A stretch of DNA of 64,000 nt, from assembly GCA_002868945.1 (NCBI GenBank), contig PKTX01000006.1:46963-110962 (forward strand). Direction: 5' to 3'. The notes under the pieces are model-generated. The model made no database searches, was not told the DNA's origin, and saw nothing but the letters and a program-made list of their open reading frames with translations. Each line of letters begins with the position of its first letter. Within the stretch, counting starts at the first letter, position 1. Of this stretch, positions 34,690-42,219 are shown piece by piece. The DNA comes from Desulfobulbaceae bacterium (lineage in GTDB: Bacteria > Desulfobacterota > Desulfobulbia > Desulfobulbales > SURF-16). The position numbers and the translations under genes were made by a program.

Positions 34690-35208
34690 ATGCAAGAGAA
34701 CAAAAGAAAGAAGTTGAATATGGCGATAAAAAAACAATTTCAGCGTTGGTTGCTGGTGCGTATCGCCGGGACGGTGATGCTTGCGGCCGGGACCGCAGCC
34801 GTGATCCTCTATTTTTATTCCCGGCAAGAACTGGGCGCCTCTTTTTATACGGCCCATATCACGGTGCGACGGGTCAGTGACCTCCTCCTGCCGGTGATTC
34901 TGGCCGGGGCCGGCGTCAGCCTGCTGAGCGGCCTGCTGCTTGCCCTTTTTCTGCCGCAGAAGATAGCCGGCCCCCTTTACCATATTGAAAACGACCTGCG
35001 TCTGGTGGGCCGCGGCGACCTCACCGTCAAGATTGTCCTGCGTCAGTGTGATACCCTGCAGGATTTTGCCGGCGTGGTCAATGATGCCGTGGGCCAGTTG
35101 CGACACAGTGTCGAGGAGGTGCAGCAGGGCCTGCGCGACCTTGATCAGAGTGGTCTGTCCGCCGCCCAGAGGGAGGCATTGCAACGTCTCTACGAGATCA
35201 GGGTCTGA
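34690..35208 (+). CDS. Two-TM HAMP domain protein without an output domain
   Basis: 172 aa. TM1 (IAGTVMLAAGTAAVILYFY), a short periplasmic loop of about 25 aa, TM2 (LLLPVILAGAGVSLLSGLLLALFL), then a HAMP domain (PQKIAGPLYHIENDLRLVGRGDL) and a short coiled coil. There is no kinase, methyl-accepting or GGDEF domain after it. It could be a membrane anchor, a truncated receptor or a partner of another signalling protein. It closes the plus-strand cytochrome operon and converges with the MarR gene 27 bases away. Confidence 0.75.
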   Translation: MQENKRKKLNMAIKKQFQRWLLVRIAGTVMLAAGTAAVILYFYSRQELGASFYTAHITVRRVSDLLLPVILAGAGVSLLSGLLLALFLPQKIAGPLYHIENDLRLVGRGDLTVKIVLRQCDTLQDFAGVVNDAVGQLRHSVEEVQQGLRDLDQSGLSAAQREALQRLYEIRV

Positions 35209-35234
35209 TGGTAATGGCCTTCCTGGGTCTCGAC

Positions 35235-35654
35235 TCAGATCTGCAGGTTCATTTTGGTGAGAATGGCGGCCAGATAACTGCTCTCCCGGGCACTCAGCTG
35301 TGAGGTGAGGTCCTGGGTGAGTTTGATGTGCAGCCGGTGGTGTTCCTCGAAAAGTTCATGGCCCCTTGCGGTCAGGTGAACCAGCACTGAACGGCGATCC
35401 TCCTCGTCTTTTTCCCGTTCAACCACGCCCTGTCTGGTCAGGCCGTCCACCATCACCGTGATGGTGCCGGTGGTAAGCCCCATCTGCTCGGCCAGTTCCT
35501 TCATGCGCAACTTGCCGGCCTGACCGATCACCTCGATGGCATGCATCTGGGTGGGTGACAGGCCCGATTCCTTTACCACCTCCTGTTCCCAGGAGGAAAT
35601 CTTGTCGTAAAATTCAATGATCAGTTGGCTGAGATATTCCAGTTTCGCGTCCAT
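35235..35654 (-). CDS. MarR family transcriptional regulator
   Basis: 139 aa winged-helix repressor. The HTH region SPTQMHAIEVIGQAGKLRM, ELAEQMGLTTGTITVMVDGL and the wing with REKDEEDRRSVLVHLT are typical of MarR (DxRS/R signature). The ATG at 35654 is used; the track's longer start is in the transporter gene. It lies 23 bases after the NicO-like transporter gene in the same direction, so it may control that transporter in response to metal or another ligand. The ligand is not readable from sequence. Confidence 0.88.
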   Translation of the reverse strand: MDAKLEYLSQLIIEFYDKISSWEQEVVKESGLSPTQMHAIEVIGQAGKLRMKELAEQMGLTTGTITVMVDGLTRQGVVEREKDEEDRRSVLVHLTARGHELFEEHHRLHIKLTQDLTSQLSARESSYLAAILTKMNLQI

Positions 35655-35677
35655 TTTTTTTAGTTCCGTAAAGGGGT

Positions 35678-36358
35678 TCAGGCCAGATGCGGGACCAGGG
35701 AGATGGTGGCAAAAAGCAAGGTGATGACACCGGCGCCACACATTATGACGCTTTCCGCCCACGGTTGCCTCAGCCGGTGGAGTAGACCGGTGACCTTGAA
35801 AATGGCATAGATCACGGCAGCCACGGCCATGGCCGTGGTCAGGGCGTAGGCGGCAAAGACCAGGGTCGCCTTGACGATATTGCCTGAATCAATGGCATAG
35901 CCATACATGATGGCCACGGTGGGACAGGGAATAATCATATTGACAAACCCGACGCTGAACAGGGCCACGGCAGTAACCCGTTCTTTTTTGATCCATCCGG
36001 GCTGGTGGTCATGATGCTCATGCTGGTCGTGATCATGGCTGTGCAGGATGGTCGGCCTGATAGTCAGAAGCAGACCGATACCGACCAAGGCCAGGCCGGT
36101 GCCGATCTCCACCCACCACTGCATATTGGTGGGGATGAGCTGGGAAATGGCGCCCAGGCTGGCGCCCAGGACAATGCAGGCCACGGCCGTTCCCAGCAGA
36201 AAGGCCATTGTCAGGTAACTGACCTCTTTGGCATCCTTTTTGCCGGCCACAAAGGGGGCCAGCACCAACCAGGAGTGGCCGCAGGGGTTGATGCCGTGGA
36301 TGAGCCCCAGCACCAGGCTTGACTGCATGGCCATCCAGAAAAAAGAGTCATATTCCAT
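35678..36358 (-). CDS. NicO/UreH-like membrane transporter, probable metal efflux
   Basis: 226 aa with about six membrane segments. The N-terminal LGLIHGINPCGHSWL and a later FSVGFVNMIIPCPTVAI match the NicO/UreH-like (TauE-related) family. A His/Asp-rich cytoplasmic loop (HSHDHDQHEHHDH) suggests Ni, Co or Zn binding, as in RcnA-type exporters. Efflux of nickel or cobalt is the best guess; sulfite export is possible but less supported given the His loop. It forms a unit with the downstream MarR gene. Confidence 0.75.
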   Translation of the reverse strand: MEYDSFFWMAMQSSLVLGLIHGINPCGHSWLVLAPFVAGKKDAKEVSYLTMAFLLGTAVACIVLGASLGAISQLIPTNMQWWVEIGTGLALVGIGLLLTIRPTILHSHDHDQHEHHDHQPGWIKKERVTAVALFSVGFVNMIIPCPTVAIMYGYAIDSGNIVKATLVFAAYALTTAMAVAAVIYAIFKVTGLLHRLRQPWAESVIMCGAGVITLLFATISLVPHLA

Positions 36359-36419
36359 TATGGTGTTCTCCTTGATCTCTCTGGTACCGGCGCGTAGCCG
36401 AATCCGTAGAGATTATCCT

Positions 36420-36508
36420 GTGCCACACGGGTACTTCTTGCAGGGCGTGCTTATTTTTTTTCGCACTCCTTGATCTCCATCGAAATGATCCGTTCTGGGC
36501 AGACACTA
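36420..36508. mobile_element. MITE-like element, family B (partial)
   Basis: It carries the family B interior (TACTTCTTGCAGGGCGTGC, CGCACTCCTTGATCTC) and right terminal repeat (CGTTCTGGGCAGACACTA). The left terminal repeat is not recognisable, so it is truncated or diverged. Confidence 0.5.
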
Positions 36509-36849
36509 TCTTGTCTGCCTTGCCCCAAGGCGGGCTCACTCCCTGCCGGTCAGGGGCATCCCGCATCAGGGCCCTTCCTCCGCGACCTTACACGTTTTTA
36601 CAGCCTTCTTCGGCCACAGTCTGGCGTGGAATGCCTTTCTCCCCGTGTGGTTTCTCTTTTTTTGTTCAGCGAGGCGCGGCAACGCTCCTGACCTGATTCC
36701 TCCGGTGCGACAACGGCATACCCTATTCAGGGGCTGAGATCTTGTAAGATAGCCAATATTGTTTGACAGTCAAGCTAAAAAAGGTCGCCACCTAAAGCGC
36801 TCCAATCAACAAGCATCTTGCCGCCCTTGTTGCTCTTGATTCAATGGTG
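36509..36849. other. Intergenic stretch upstream of the porin, no gene
   Basis: No supported ORF, hairpin or palindromic enhancer site was found. It may hold the activator site for the sigma-54 promoter just downstream, but no repeat of the GGCCAG type is present. Confidence 0.35.
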
Positions 36850-36867
36850 GTGGCATGTCCCTTGCGT
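36850..36867 (+). promoter_or_regulatory. Sigma-54 promoter of the porin gene
   Basis: GTGGCATGTCCCTTGCGT matches the -24/-12 consensus closely, with GG and GC separated by 10 bases and TTGC intact. It lies about 120 bases before the porin start codon. Confidence 0.65.
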
Positions 36868-36988
36868 TTGGTAAAAAAGTTCGTCTTGCCTAAAAAAACC
36901 TTGACCCGCAAAATACATCGGTGTATTAGCGCTAAGTAAAGAATTTAGGCAGCACTAACTTTTATTTTTTAATGCAAGGAGATGTGTG

Positions 36989-38335
36989 ATGAAGAAAATG
37001 GCTGTGTTGTTGGCTGGTCTGACTCTGGCGGCCTCCCCTGTGGCGGCAAACGAGTATGATGACCGCTTGTCCTCCCTGGAGGCCATGGTGGAAAAATTAA
37101 CGGGTTCCATTGTCGAGAGGGATAGAACCATTGATCAGTTGCAACAATCCCTGCGGCGTCTGGACGCCTCTGAGCAAACAACACCGGCGGCGGCCCGGCA
37201 GGAGGCGGTGGTGGTGAGCAAGGATGAGGTGCGCCGGATAGTGGCCGAGTTCAACGACAAAAGTCCAGAACCGGATTTTTTGTCAAGGTTCTCTTTTGGC
37301 GGCTACGGTGAAATCCATGCCAATATCGCCGAAGGCGATGATGCGGGCGGCGATTCAAACGACCAGCTTGATATCCACAGGTTTGTCACCTATGTTGGCT
37401 ATGATTTTGCCGATTGGCTGAAGTTTACCTCTGAAATCGAGATTGAGCATGCCATGGTTTCCTCAGGCGACGGCGGCGAACTGGAGCTTGAGCAGGCCTA
37501 TCTCGATTTTCTGCTCAGTGACTACGCCAATATCAGGGTGGGCAGGACGCTGGTGCCGGTGGGGTATCTCAACCAACACCATGAACCCACCACCTTTAAC
37601 GGCGTGGAGCGGCCAAACTTCTACAAGTATGTTGTGCCCACGACCTGGTGGTCGGACGGGATCGGTCTTTTCGGCGCCCTTGGTGATATCACCTATCAAC
37701 TCGCCTATCTTGGCGGCATGGACGGTTCCGGGGTGAGCAGCTCCGGTATCCGTGGTGGTCGGCTCAAGGAGAGGCCCAGTCTCAACGACCCTGCCTATGC
37801 CCTGCGTCTTGATTATACGCCCTTTGCCAGTCGTGATCTTACGCTTCGCTTGGGGACTTCCCTTTACTATTCCGGGCTTGATAATGGCAACAAGGGCAAC
37901 GATCCCGGCGTAGAGGCGGATCTGGCCATCTATGAGGCGGATTTCAGCTTCAGCTATGGCGATCTTGACCTGGTGGGGGCCATGGCCTGGGAGCGGATCG
38001 ATGGTGCCGAGAGTTTGGCGGCCGGTGTGGCTGAGGAGATCTTCGGTTATTATCTGGAGGCAGGCTATCATGTCATGCCGTCCGCCTGGCAGACCGGCAA
38101 GTTGGCCAATGCCGACGCCGTGTTCTTCGTCCGCTATGATGAGTATGACACCCAGGCGAACATGCCCACGGGCCAACTCGCTGATGCCGCGCAAGATAGG
38201 CGTGATTTGACCCTGGGTGTTTCTTTCTGGCCAACCACCAATGTGGTGGTCAAGGCTGACTATCAGATCCTCAGGTCTGATGCCGACGAAGACCCGGACA
38301 ATACCATCAATTTCGGTATTGGCTGGCAGTTCTAG
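36989..38335 (+). CDS. Outer-membrane porin with N-terminal coiled coil
   Basis: About 448 aa. A signal peptide (AVLLAGLTLAASPVAA) is followed by a coiled coil (DDRLSSLEAMVEKLTGSI ... IDQLQQSLRRLD) and then a beta-barrel with phosphate-selective/DcaP-type porin features (FSFGGYGEIHANIAEGDD, LDIHRFVTYVGYDFADWLKF, ELEQAYLDFLLSDYANIRVGR, VPVGYLNQHHEP). It ends in FGIGWQF with the terminal Phe used by the Bam machinery. The substrate is unknown. The ATG at 36989 has GGAG upstream. A sigma-54 promoter lies upstream and a monohaem lipoprotein gene starts 8 bases downstream. Confidence 0.85.
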   Translation: MKKMAVLLAGLTLAASPVAANEYDDRLSSLEAMVEKLTGSIVERDRTIDQLQQSLRRLDASEQTTPAAARQEAVVVSKDEVRRIVAEFNDKSPEPDFLSRFSFGGYGEIHANIAEGDDAGGDSNDQLDIHRFVTYVGYDFADWLKFTSEIEIEHAMVSSGDGGELELEQAYLDFLLSDYANIRVGRTLVPVGYLNQHHEPTTFNGVERPNFYKYVVPTTWWSDGIGLFGALGDITYQLAYLGGMDGSGVSSSGIRGGRLKERPSLNDPAYALRLDYTPFASRDLTLRLGTSLYYSGLDNGNKGNDPGVEADLAIYEADFSFSYGDLDLVGAMAWERIDGAESLAAGVAEEIFGYYLEAGYHVMPSAWQTGKLANADAVFFVRYDEYDTQANMPTGQLADAAQDRRDLTLGVSFWPTTNVVVKADYQILRSDADEDPDNTINFGIGWQF

Positions 38336-38343
38336 GGGGAGCA

Positions 38344-38607
38344 ATGAAGAAATATGTATTGCTCTTGCTGGTTATGGCTTCCGGGGGCTGCGTTTTCAGC
38401 CCCCCGGGGGACGCTGGTTCTCGCCTGGGGCGCCACTATTTTTTACGCGAATGCGCCCGGTGCCACGCCCTGATCTATCCGGAGGAACGCACTGCCGACC
38501 AGTGGCGGCATGTTTTGTTGCGCAAAAAAAACAAGCTCTCCCTGACCGGCGACCAGCTCACCAAGCTTGAAAAATATCTCATCGGCAATTCTCGCTCTCG
38601 GCGCTAA
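38344..38607 (+). CDS. Small monohaem cytochrome c lipoprotein
   Basis: 87 aa. Lipobox MASGGCVF, one CARCH haem motif about 22 residues into the mature chain, and a conserved-looking tail (RTADQWRHVLLRKKNKLSL, LEKYLIG). No Met ligand position is obvious. Its 8-base spacing from the porin (GGGGAG ribosome site) suggests it works at the outer membrane with that barrel. Confidence 0.75.
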   Translation: MKKYVLLLLVMASGGCVFSPPGDAGSRLGRHYFLRECARCHALIYPEERTADQWRHVLLRKKNKLSLTGDQLTKLEKYLIGNSRSRR

Positions 38608-38708
38608 TGTAAAAAGCAAGGCGAGGGGCCTGGTTTTTTTCGTCAGATGGGTTATATGGATGGGGTATTTATCCCCGGGCAATGTGCCTGGTTTCGAGTA
38701 TCAGCTTC

Positions 38709-38748
38709 GCCTCGCCGCCCAAGGGCCATGGCCCTTGGGCGGCGAGGC
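38709..38748. repeat. 40-bp perfect palindrome without loop
   Basis: Twenty bases on each side of position 38728/38729 are exactly complementary (core CCCAAGGGCCATGGCCCTTGGG). There is no T-run on either side. It lies between the monohaem lipoprotein and the Fe-S scaffold gene and may act as a strong mRNA hairpin, cruciform or protein-binding site. Confidence 0.85.
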
Positions 38749-38786
38749 CAGAGCCTTGCAACGTAAAATCCATTATGGAGTAAACC

Positions 38787-39479
38787 ATGATCTATTCTTC
38801 CGAAGTCGAAGAAATGTGCTGCGTGGCCAAGGGGCCGCGGAACGGCCCCTCGCCCATCCCCCAGGAGGGGGGCTGGACGCAGGTCAAGGAGATTAGTGAT
38901 GTCAGTGGTCTGACCCACGGCATAGGTTGGTGCGCCCCCCATCAGGGTGGCTGTAAGCTCACCCTGAATATCAAGAACGGCATCATTCAGGAGGCCCTCA
39001 TCGAGACGGTGGGCTGTACCGGCATGACCCACTCGGCGGCCATGGCTTCCGAGATTCTGCCCGGCAAGACCATTCTTGAGGCCTTAAACAGCGACCTGGT
39101 CTGCGATGCCATCAACGTGGCCATGCGGGAGCTCTTCCAGCAAATCGTCTATGGCCGCAGTCAGTCCGCCTTTTCCGAGGGAGGCCTGCCCATCGGCGCC
39201 GGCCTGGAGGATCTCGGCAAGGGGCTGCGTTCAGTCACCGGTTCCATGTATGGCACGGCGCGCAAGGGCCCCCGCTATCTGGAGATGGCCGAGGGCTATG
39301 TTCTGGAGCTGGGCCTGGACGCACATGACGAGATTATCGGCTATAAATTCGTCCACCTCGGCCTGATGATGGATGCCGTCAAAAAGGGCATTGACGCCAA
39401 CCAGGCCCTGCAGGATGCCACCGGTACCTACGGTCGCTTCGACGAGGCCGTCAAAACCATTGATCCCCGCAAGGAATAG
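38787..39479 (+). CDS. NifU-like iron-sulfur scaffold protein of the GGGtGRT pair
   Basis: 230 aa. Three Cys-containing signatures of a NifU/IscU-like scaffold are visible (GWCAPHQGGCKL, ETVGCTGMTHS, SDLVCDAINVAM), which could hold an Fe-S cluster. This protein type is usually encoded beside a GGGtGRT protein, as here (18 bases downstream). The exact target is not known. A GGAG ribosome site precedes the ATG. The 40-bp palindrome lies about 40 bases before the start. Confidence 0.8.
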   Translation: MIYSSEVEEMCCVAKGPRNGPSPIPQEGGWTQVKEISDVSGLTHGIGWCAPHQGGCKLTLNIKNGIIQEALIETVGCTGMTHSAAMASEILPGKTILEALNSDLVCDAINVAMRELFQQIVYGRSQSAFSEGGLPIGAGLEDLGKGLRSVTGSMYGTARKGPRYLEMAEGYVLELGLDAHDEIIGYKFVHLGLMMDAVKKGIDANQALQDATGTYGRFDEAVKTIDPRKE

Positions 39480-39496
39480 GCACTGAGGAGAAGAGC

Positions 39497-40492
39497 ATGT
39501 CACTATTTGAAGGATATGAGAGAAGGATCGATCAGATTACACCGGTGCTGGACCAGTACGGGATCGGCTCCCTGGAGGAGGCCCGCGCCATCTGCGAGGA
39601 GTATGGCGTGGATGTCTATACCCTGGTCAAGGAGATTCAGCCCATTTGTTTTGAAAACGCCTGCTGGGCCTATATAGTCGGCGCCGCCATCGCCATTAAA
39701 AAGAAGCTCACCGTGGCCTCCGATATTGCCGCCGCCCTTGGTGAGGGTTTGCAGAGTTTCTGCATCCCCGGTTCGGTGGCCGCTGATCGCAAGGTGGGGC
39801 TGGGGCACGGCAATCTGGCGGCCATGCTGTTGCGCGACGAGACCAGGTGCTTTGCCTTTTTGGCCGGGCACGAATCCTTTGCCGCGGCCGAGGGTGCCAT
39901 TGGTATTGCCAAGAGCGCCAACCGGGTGCGGCAGGAGCCCCTCAAGGTTATCTTGAATGGCCTGGGCAAGGACGCGGCCCACATCATCGCCCGCATCAAC
40001 GGCTTTACCCATGTCAAGACCGCCTTTGATTACAGCACGGGCGAGGTGCGCATTGTCGAGGAGACCGTGTATTCCGAAGGTGATCGCGGCAAGGTCCGCT
40101 GCTACGGCGCCGATGATGTCCGCGAGGGCGTTGCCATCAACCACCTGGAGGGTGTTGATGTCTCCATCACCGGCAACTCCACCAACCCCACCCGTTTTCA
40201 GCATCCGGTGGCCGGCACCTATAAGAAGGAGTGCGTTCAGCAGGGTAAGAAGTATTTTTCCGTGGCCTCGGGTGGCGGTACCGGCCGTACCCTGCATCCG
40301 GACAACATGGCCGCCGGTCCTGCCTCCTACGGCATGACCGACACCATGGGGCGCATGCATTCCGATGCCCAGTTTGCCGGCTCTTCCTCGGTACCGGCCC
40401 ACGTGGAGATGATGGGCCTGATCGGTATGGGCAACAACCCCATGGTTGGTGCCACTGTAGCGGTAAGCGTTGCCCTGGAGCAGGCCGCCTGA
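39497..40492 (+). CDS. GGGtGRT protein
   Basis: 331 aa. The family is named for its motif, present here as ASGGGTGRTLHPDN. Other features are LGHGNLAAMLLRDE, FLAGHESFAAAEGAIGIAKSA and a C-terminal glycine-rich part (MMGLIGMGNNPMVGATVAVSVALEQ). The biochemical role is uncharacterised; it appears tied to the upstream Fe-S scaffold. A GAGGAG ribosome site precedes the ATG, and a terminator follows. Confidence 0.85.
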   Translation: MSLFEGYERRIDQITPVLDQYGIGSLEEARAICEEYGVDVYTLVKEIQPICFENACWAYIVGAAIAIKKKLTVASDIAAALGEGLQSFCIPGSVAADRKVGLGHGNLAAMLLRDETRCFAFLAGHESFAAAEGAIGIAKSANRVRQEPLKVILNGLGKDAAHIIARINGFTHVKTAFDYSTGEVRIVEETVYSEGDRGKVRCYGADDVREGVAINHLEGVDVSITGNSTNPTRFQHPVAGTYKKECVQQGKKYFSVASGGGTGRTLHPDNMAAGPASYGMTDTMGRMHSDAQFAGSSSVPAHVEMMGLIGMGNNPMVGATVAVSVALEQAA

Positions 40493-40522
40493 CCTGTCTG
40501 CCTCCCTCTTCTGTAGAGTAAA

Positions 40523-40561
40523 GCGGCATCATCCGTCTCCCGGGTGGTGCCGCTTTTTTTG
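40523..40561 (+). terminator. Rho-independent terminator after the GGGtGRT gene
   Basis: GCGGCATCATC and GGTGGTGCCGC pair (with G-U wobbles) around a 9-base loop, followed by T7. It ends the scaffold/GGGtGRT transcript. Confidence 0.8.
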
Positions 40562-40860
40562 TTGTGAGCAGGCCGTTGTGCAGGTGCCGCCCCGCTGGTT
40601 GGTTCTATGGATTGCGCACGGCCAATTCCGGGAAAATGAAGACCGAGGCATATGGTGTTCATGACGGGTCTGTGAGGCATGCTTGTCAGACCGGCGACTT
40701 GCCGGACAAGAGAGCTCCATGATCGGGCCGCAGCTGGTAATTGTAACTATTTGATATTGTTTTTGATCGCTTTTTTTGCTGGTATTTATTGCGGTATGAG
40801 GCTATGGTTCACGACTTTTTTGCAAGGAGTTGCGCGGATTTATTATGCGCCTTGCTTCGA

Positions 40861-41005
40861 AGGTGCCTGTCCAGAAATGGCCCTTTCACCCGATCTCGGC
40901 GTCATGCTCAAAAAATAATGCTCGGAATATCGTATATATGCCTGCGCTTATTTTTCTCGCAGTCCTTGATCTCGGACGAAAAGGACTATTTCTGGACAGA
41001 CACTA
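40861..41005. mobile_element. MITE-like element, family B (complete)
   Basis: The left end GGTGCCTGTCCAGAAATGG and right end CTATTTCTGGACAGACACTA are imperfect inverted repeats. The interior has the CGCAGTCCTTGATCTC module. The 300 bases between the terminator and this element hold nothing recognisable. Confidence 0.65.
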
Positions 41006-41144
41006 GAAAGTATGTTGGGGGCGGGCCGGTTTTTCTTCCCACTGCTCGGTGATGGATGAGCCAGGAAAGCGGGCCTTTTTGTATGTGAACATGTTGCACG
41101 TTGGTCGGACCTTTTGCACGGGGCGGCCACAACCTTTCCGAAAC

Positions 41145-41477
41145 ATGAAAAAATTATGTCTTGAGAGTGCCAAGCGTAAATATACGCAACAACGGCACGA
41201 GGGAACGTATCACTCTCTCTGGTACAGAGAGGGATGGCGGGCCGAATGGCAGCGATTTACCACTGCGGACGGTCAAAACAAATTCACCTTTAAGGAGATG
41301 CCGGCCCATCGGCGTAGATTGGCCATCCGTATGGCCAATCTTGATAAGCATCAGGTGGCGGATGTCTCCGAGGGAGAGCAGGATTTCTCCCTGGCGGCCG
41401 AGGCTGTTGACACGCCTGAAAGGCAGAGGAATACGGTTATTCGTCGGAAATCAGGTAAGGGTATCTTGAATAATTAG
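41145..41477 (+). CDS. Small basic hypothetical protein ending in a MITE
   Basis: About 110 aa from MKKLCLESAKRKYTQQ. It is rich in Arg, Lys and Glu (RREGWRAEWQRF-like, PAHRRRLAIRMANLDKHQ), and I recognise no family. The last residues (GILNN) and stop codon come from the family A element that begins at 41459, so the original C-terminus has been replaced or the ORF is fortuitous. No clear ribosome site precedes the ATG. Confidence 0.3.
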   Translation: MKKLCLESAKRKYTQQRHEGTYHSLWYREGWRAEWQRFTTADGQNKFTFKEMPAHRRRLAIRMANLDKHQVADVSEGEQDFSLAAEAVDTPERQRNTVIRRKSGKGILNN

Positions 41478-41561
41478 ATATTTTATTTTCGTAGCGACGA
41501 AAAAAATCGAGCAGGTAAACGAGCCTGCGAGACTCCCAAAAAGCAATTATTCAAGATGGCC
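41459..41561. mobile_element. MITE-like element, family A (103 bp)
   Basis: GGGTATCTTGAATAATTAG at the left and the complement of GGCCATCTTGAATAATTGC at the right, with TTTTCGTAGCGACGAAAAAA inside. It is nearly the reverse complement of the 102-bp copy at 21655. Confidence 0.8.
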
Positions 41562-41664
41562 GTAAGCAATAGGCCTGCCGCTTTCATGGTTCCCTTGTAA
41601 AAGAGGCCGGAGCCGCCGCGACAGGTCTCCTGCTAAAGCGGCTTGGCTGCCTGTCCAGAACGGA

Positions 41665-42051
41665 TCATGGGGCATCCAGCCACTGGCCAATAGCCGGTTC
41701 CAGATAAAGAGTGTCAAGCAGCGCCGTGGCCCAGTTTTCTCCCTGCTCGTTGAGCCGCCGCACCAATCGCACCGCCATAACCTGTACTGCCGGCAGGTCG
41801 CTCCAGACAACTGTTTCCAGAAAACGCCAGTAGAGCGGGTTAAGCTCACCACAGGCCAGTTCGTCCTGACATTGGCCACAGATCATGATGGTATGCTCCA
41901 GCTCCGGTCGGGGTGGCAGCGGGGGGACTTCGTGGGGTGCCAGGGCTCTGCCGCCCTTGCCGCACAATTCGCAATGGGCGTGCGAGCGGCGGACAAGATC
42001 CTTGCCCAGCTGGGCGAGGTCATCCGGACGGGCCCGATAATGGTGTGCCAT
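41665..42051 (-). CDS. PhnA-like zinc-ribbon protein
   Basis: 128 aa. The N-terminal zinc-ribbon CELCGKGG ... HEVPPLPP ... IMICGQCQDEL matches the PhnA N-terminal pattern (CxxC plus CxxC around EVPP). The rest is helical and not specific. PhnA-family proteins are annotated with phosphonate metabolism in E. coli, but no phn genes are near, so the function is open. AGGAGA precedes the ATG. Confidence 0.75.
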   Translation of the reverse strand: MAHHYRARPDDLAQLGKDLVRRSHAHCELCGKGGRALAPHEVPPLPPRPELEHTIMICGQCQDELACGELNPLYWRFLETVVWSDLPAVQVMAVRLVRRLNEQGENWATALLDTLYLEPAIGQWLDAP

Positions 42052-42155
42052 GGTGTCTCCTGCGCAGACATGACCTTTTTTTGATCTTGCCGCTTATAGT
42101 ATGCTGTTGCGCCGGGGAAAGCCACGTTTCTTCTTTGCCTGGTCACACAAAAAGA

Positions 42156-42194
42156 AAGGACTCCAGCCCCATGGGGCGTTGGAGTCCTTTTTTT
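42156..42194. terminator. Bidirectional terminator between the dodecahaem and PhnA-like genes
   Basis: AAAGGACTCCA and TGGAGTCCTTT form an 11-bp stem with GCCCCATGGGGC inside and a T7 run after it on the plus strand; A-rich sequence on the other side gives U-runs on the minus strand too. It ends the minus-strand cytochrome transcript. Confidence 0.8.
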
Positions 42195-42219
42195 GGTAAC
42201 GGCAGTGCTGCCGGTGTAA

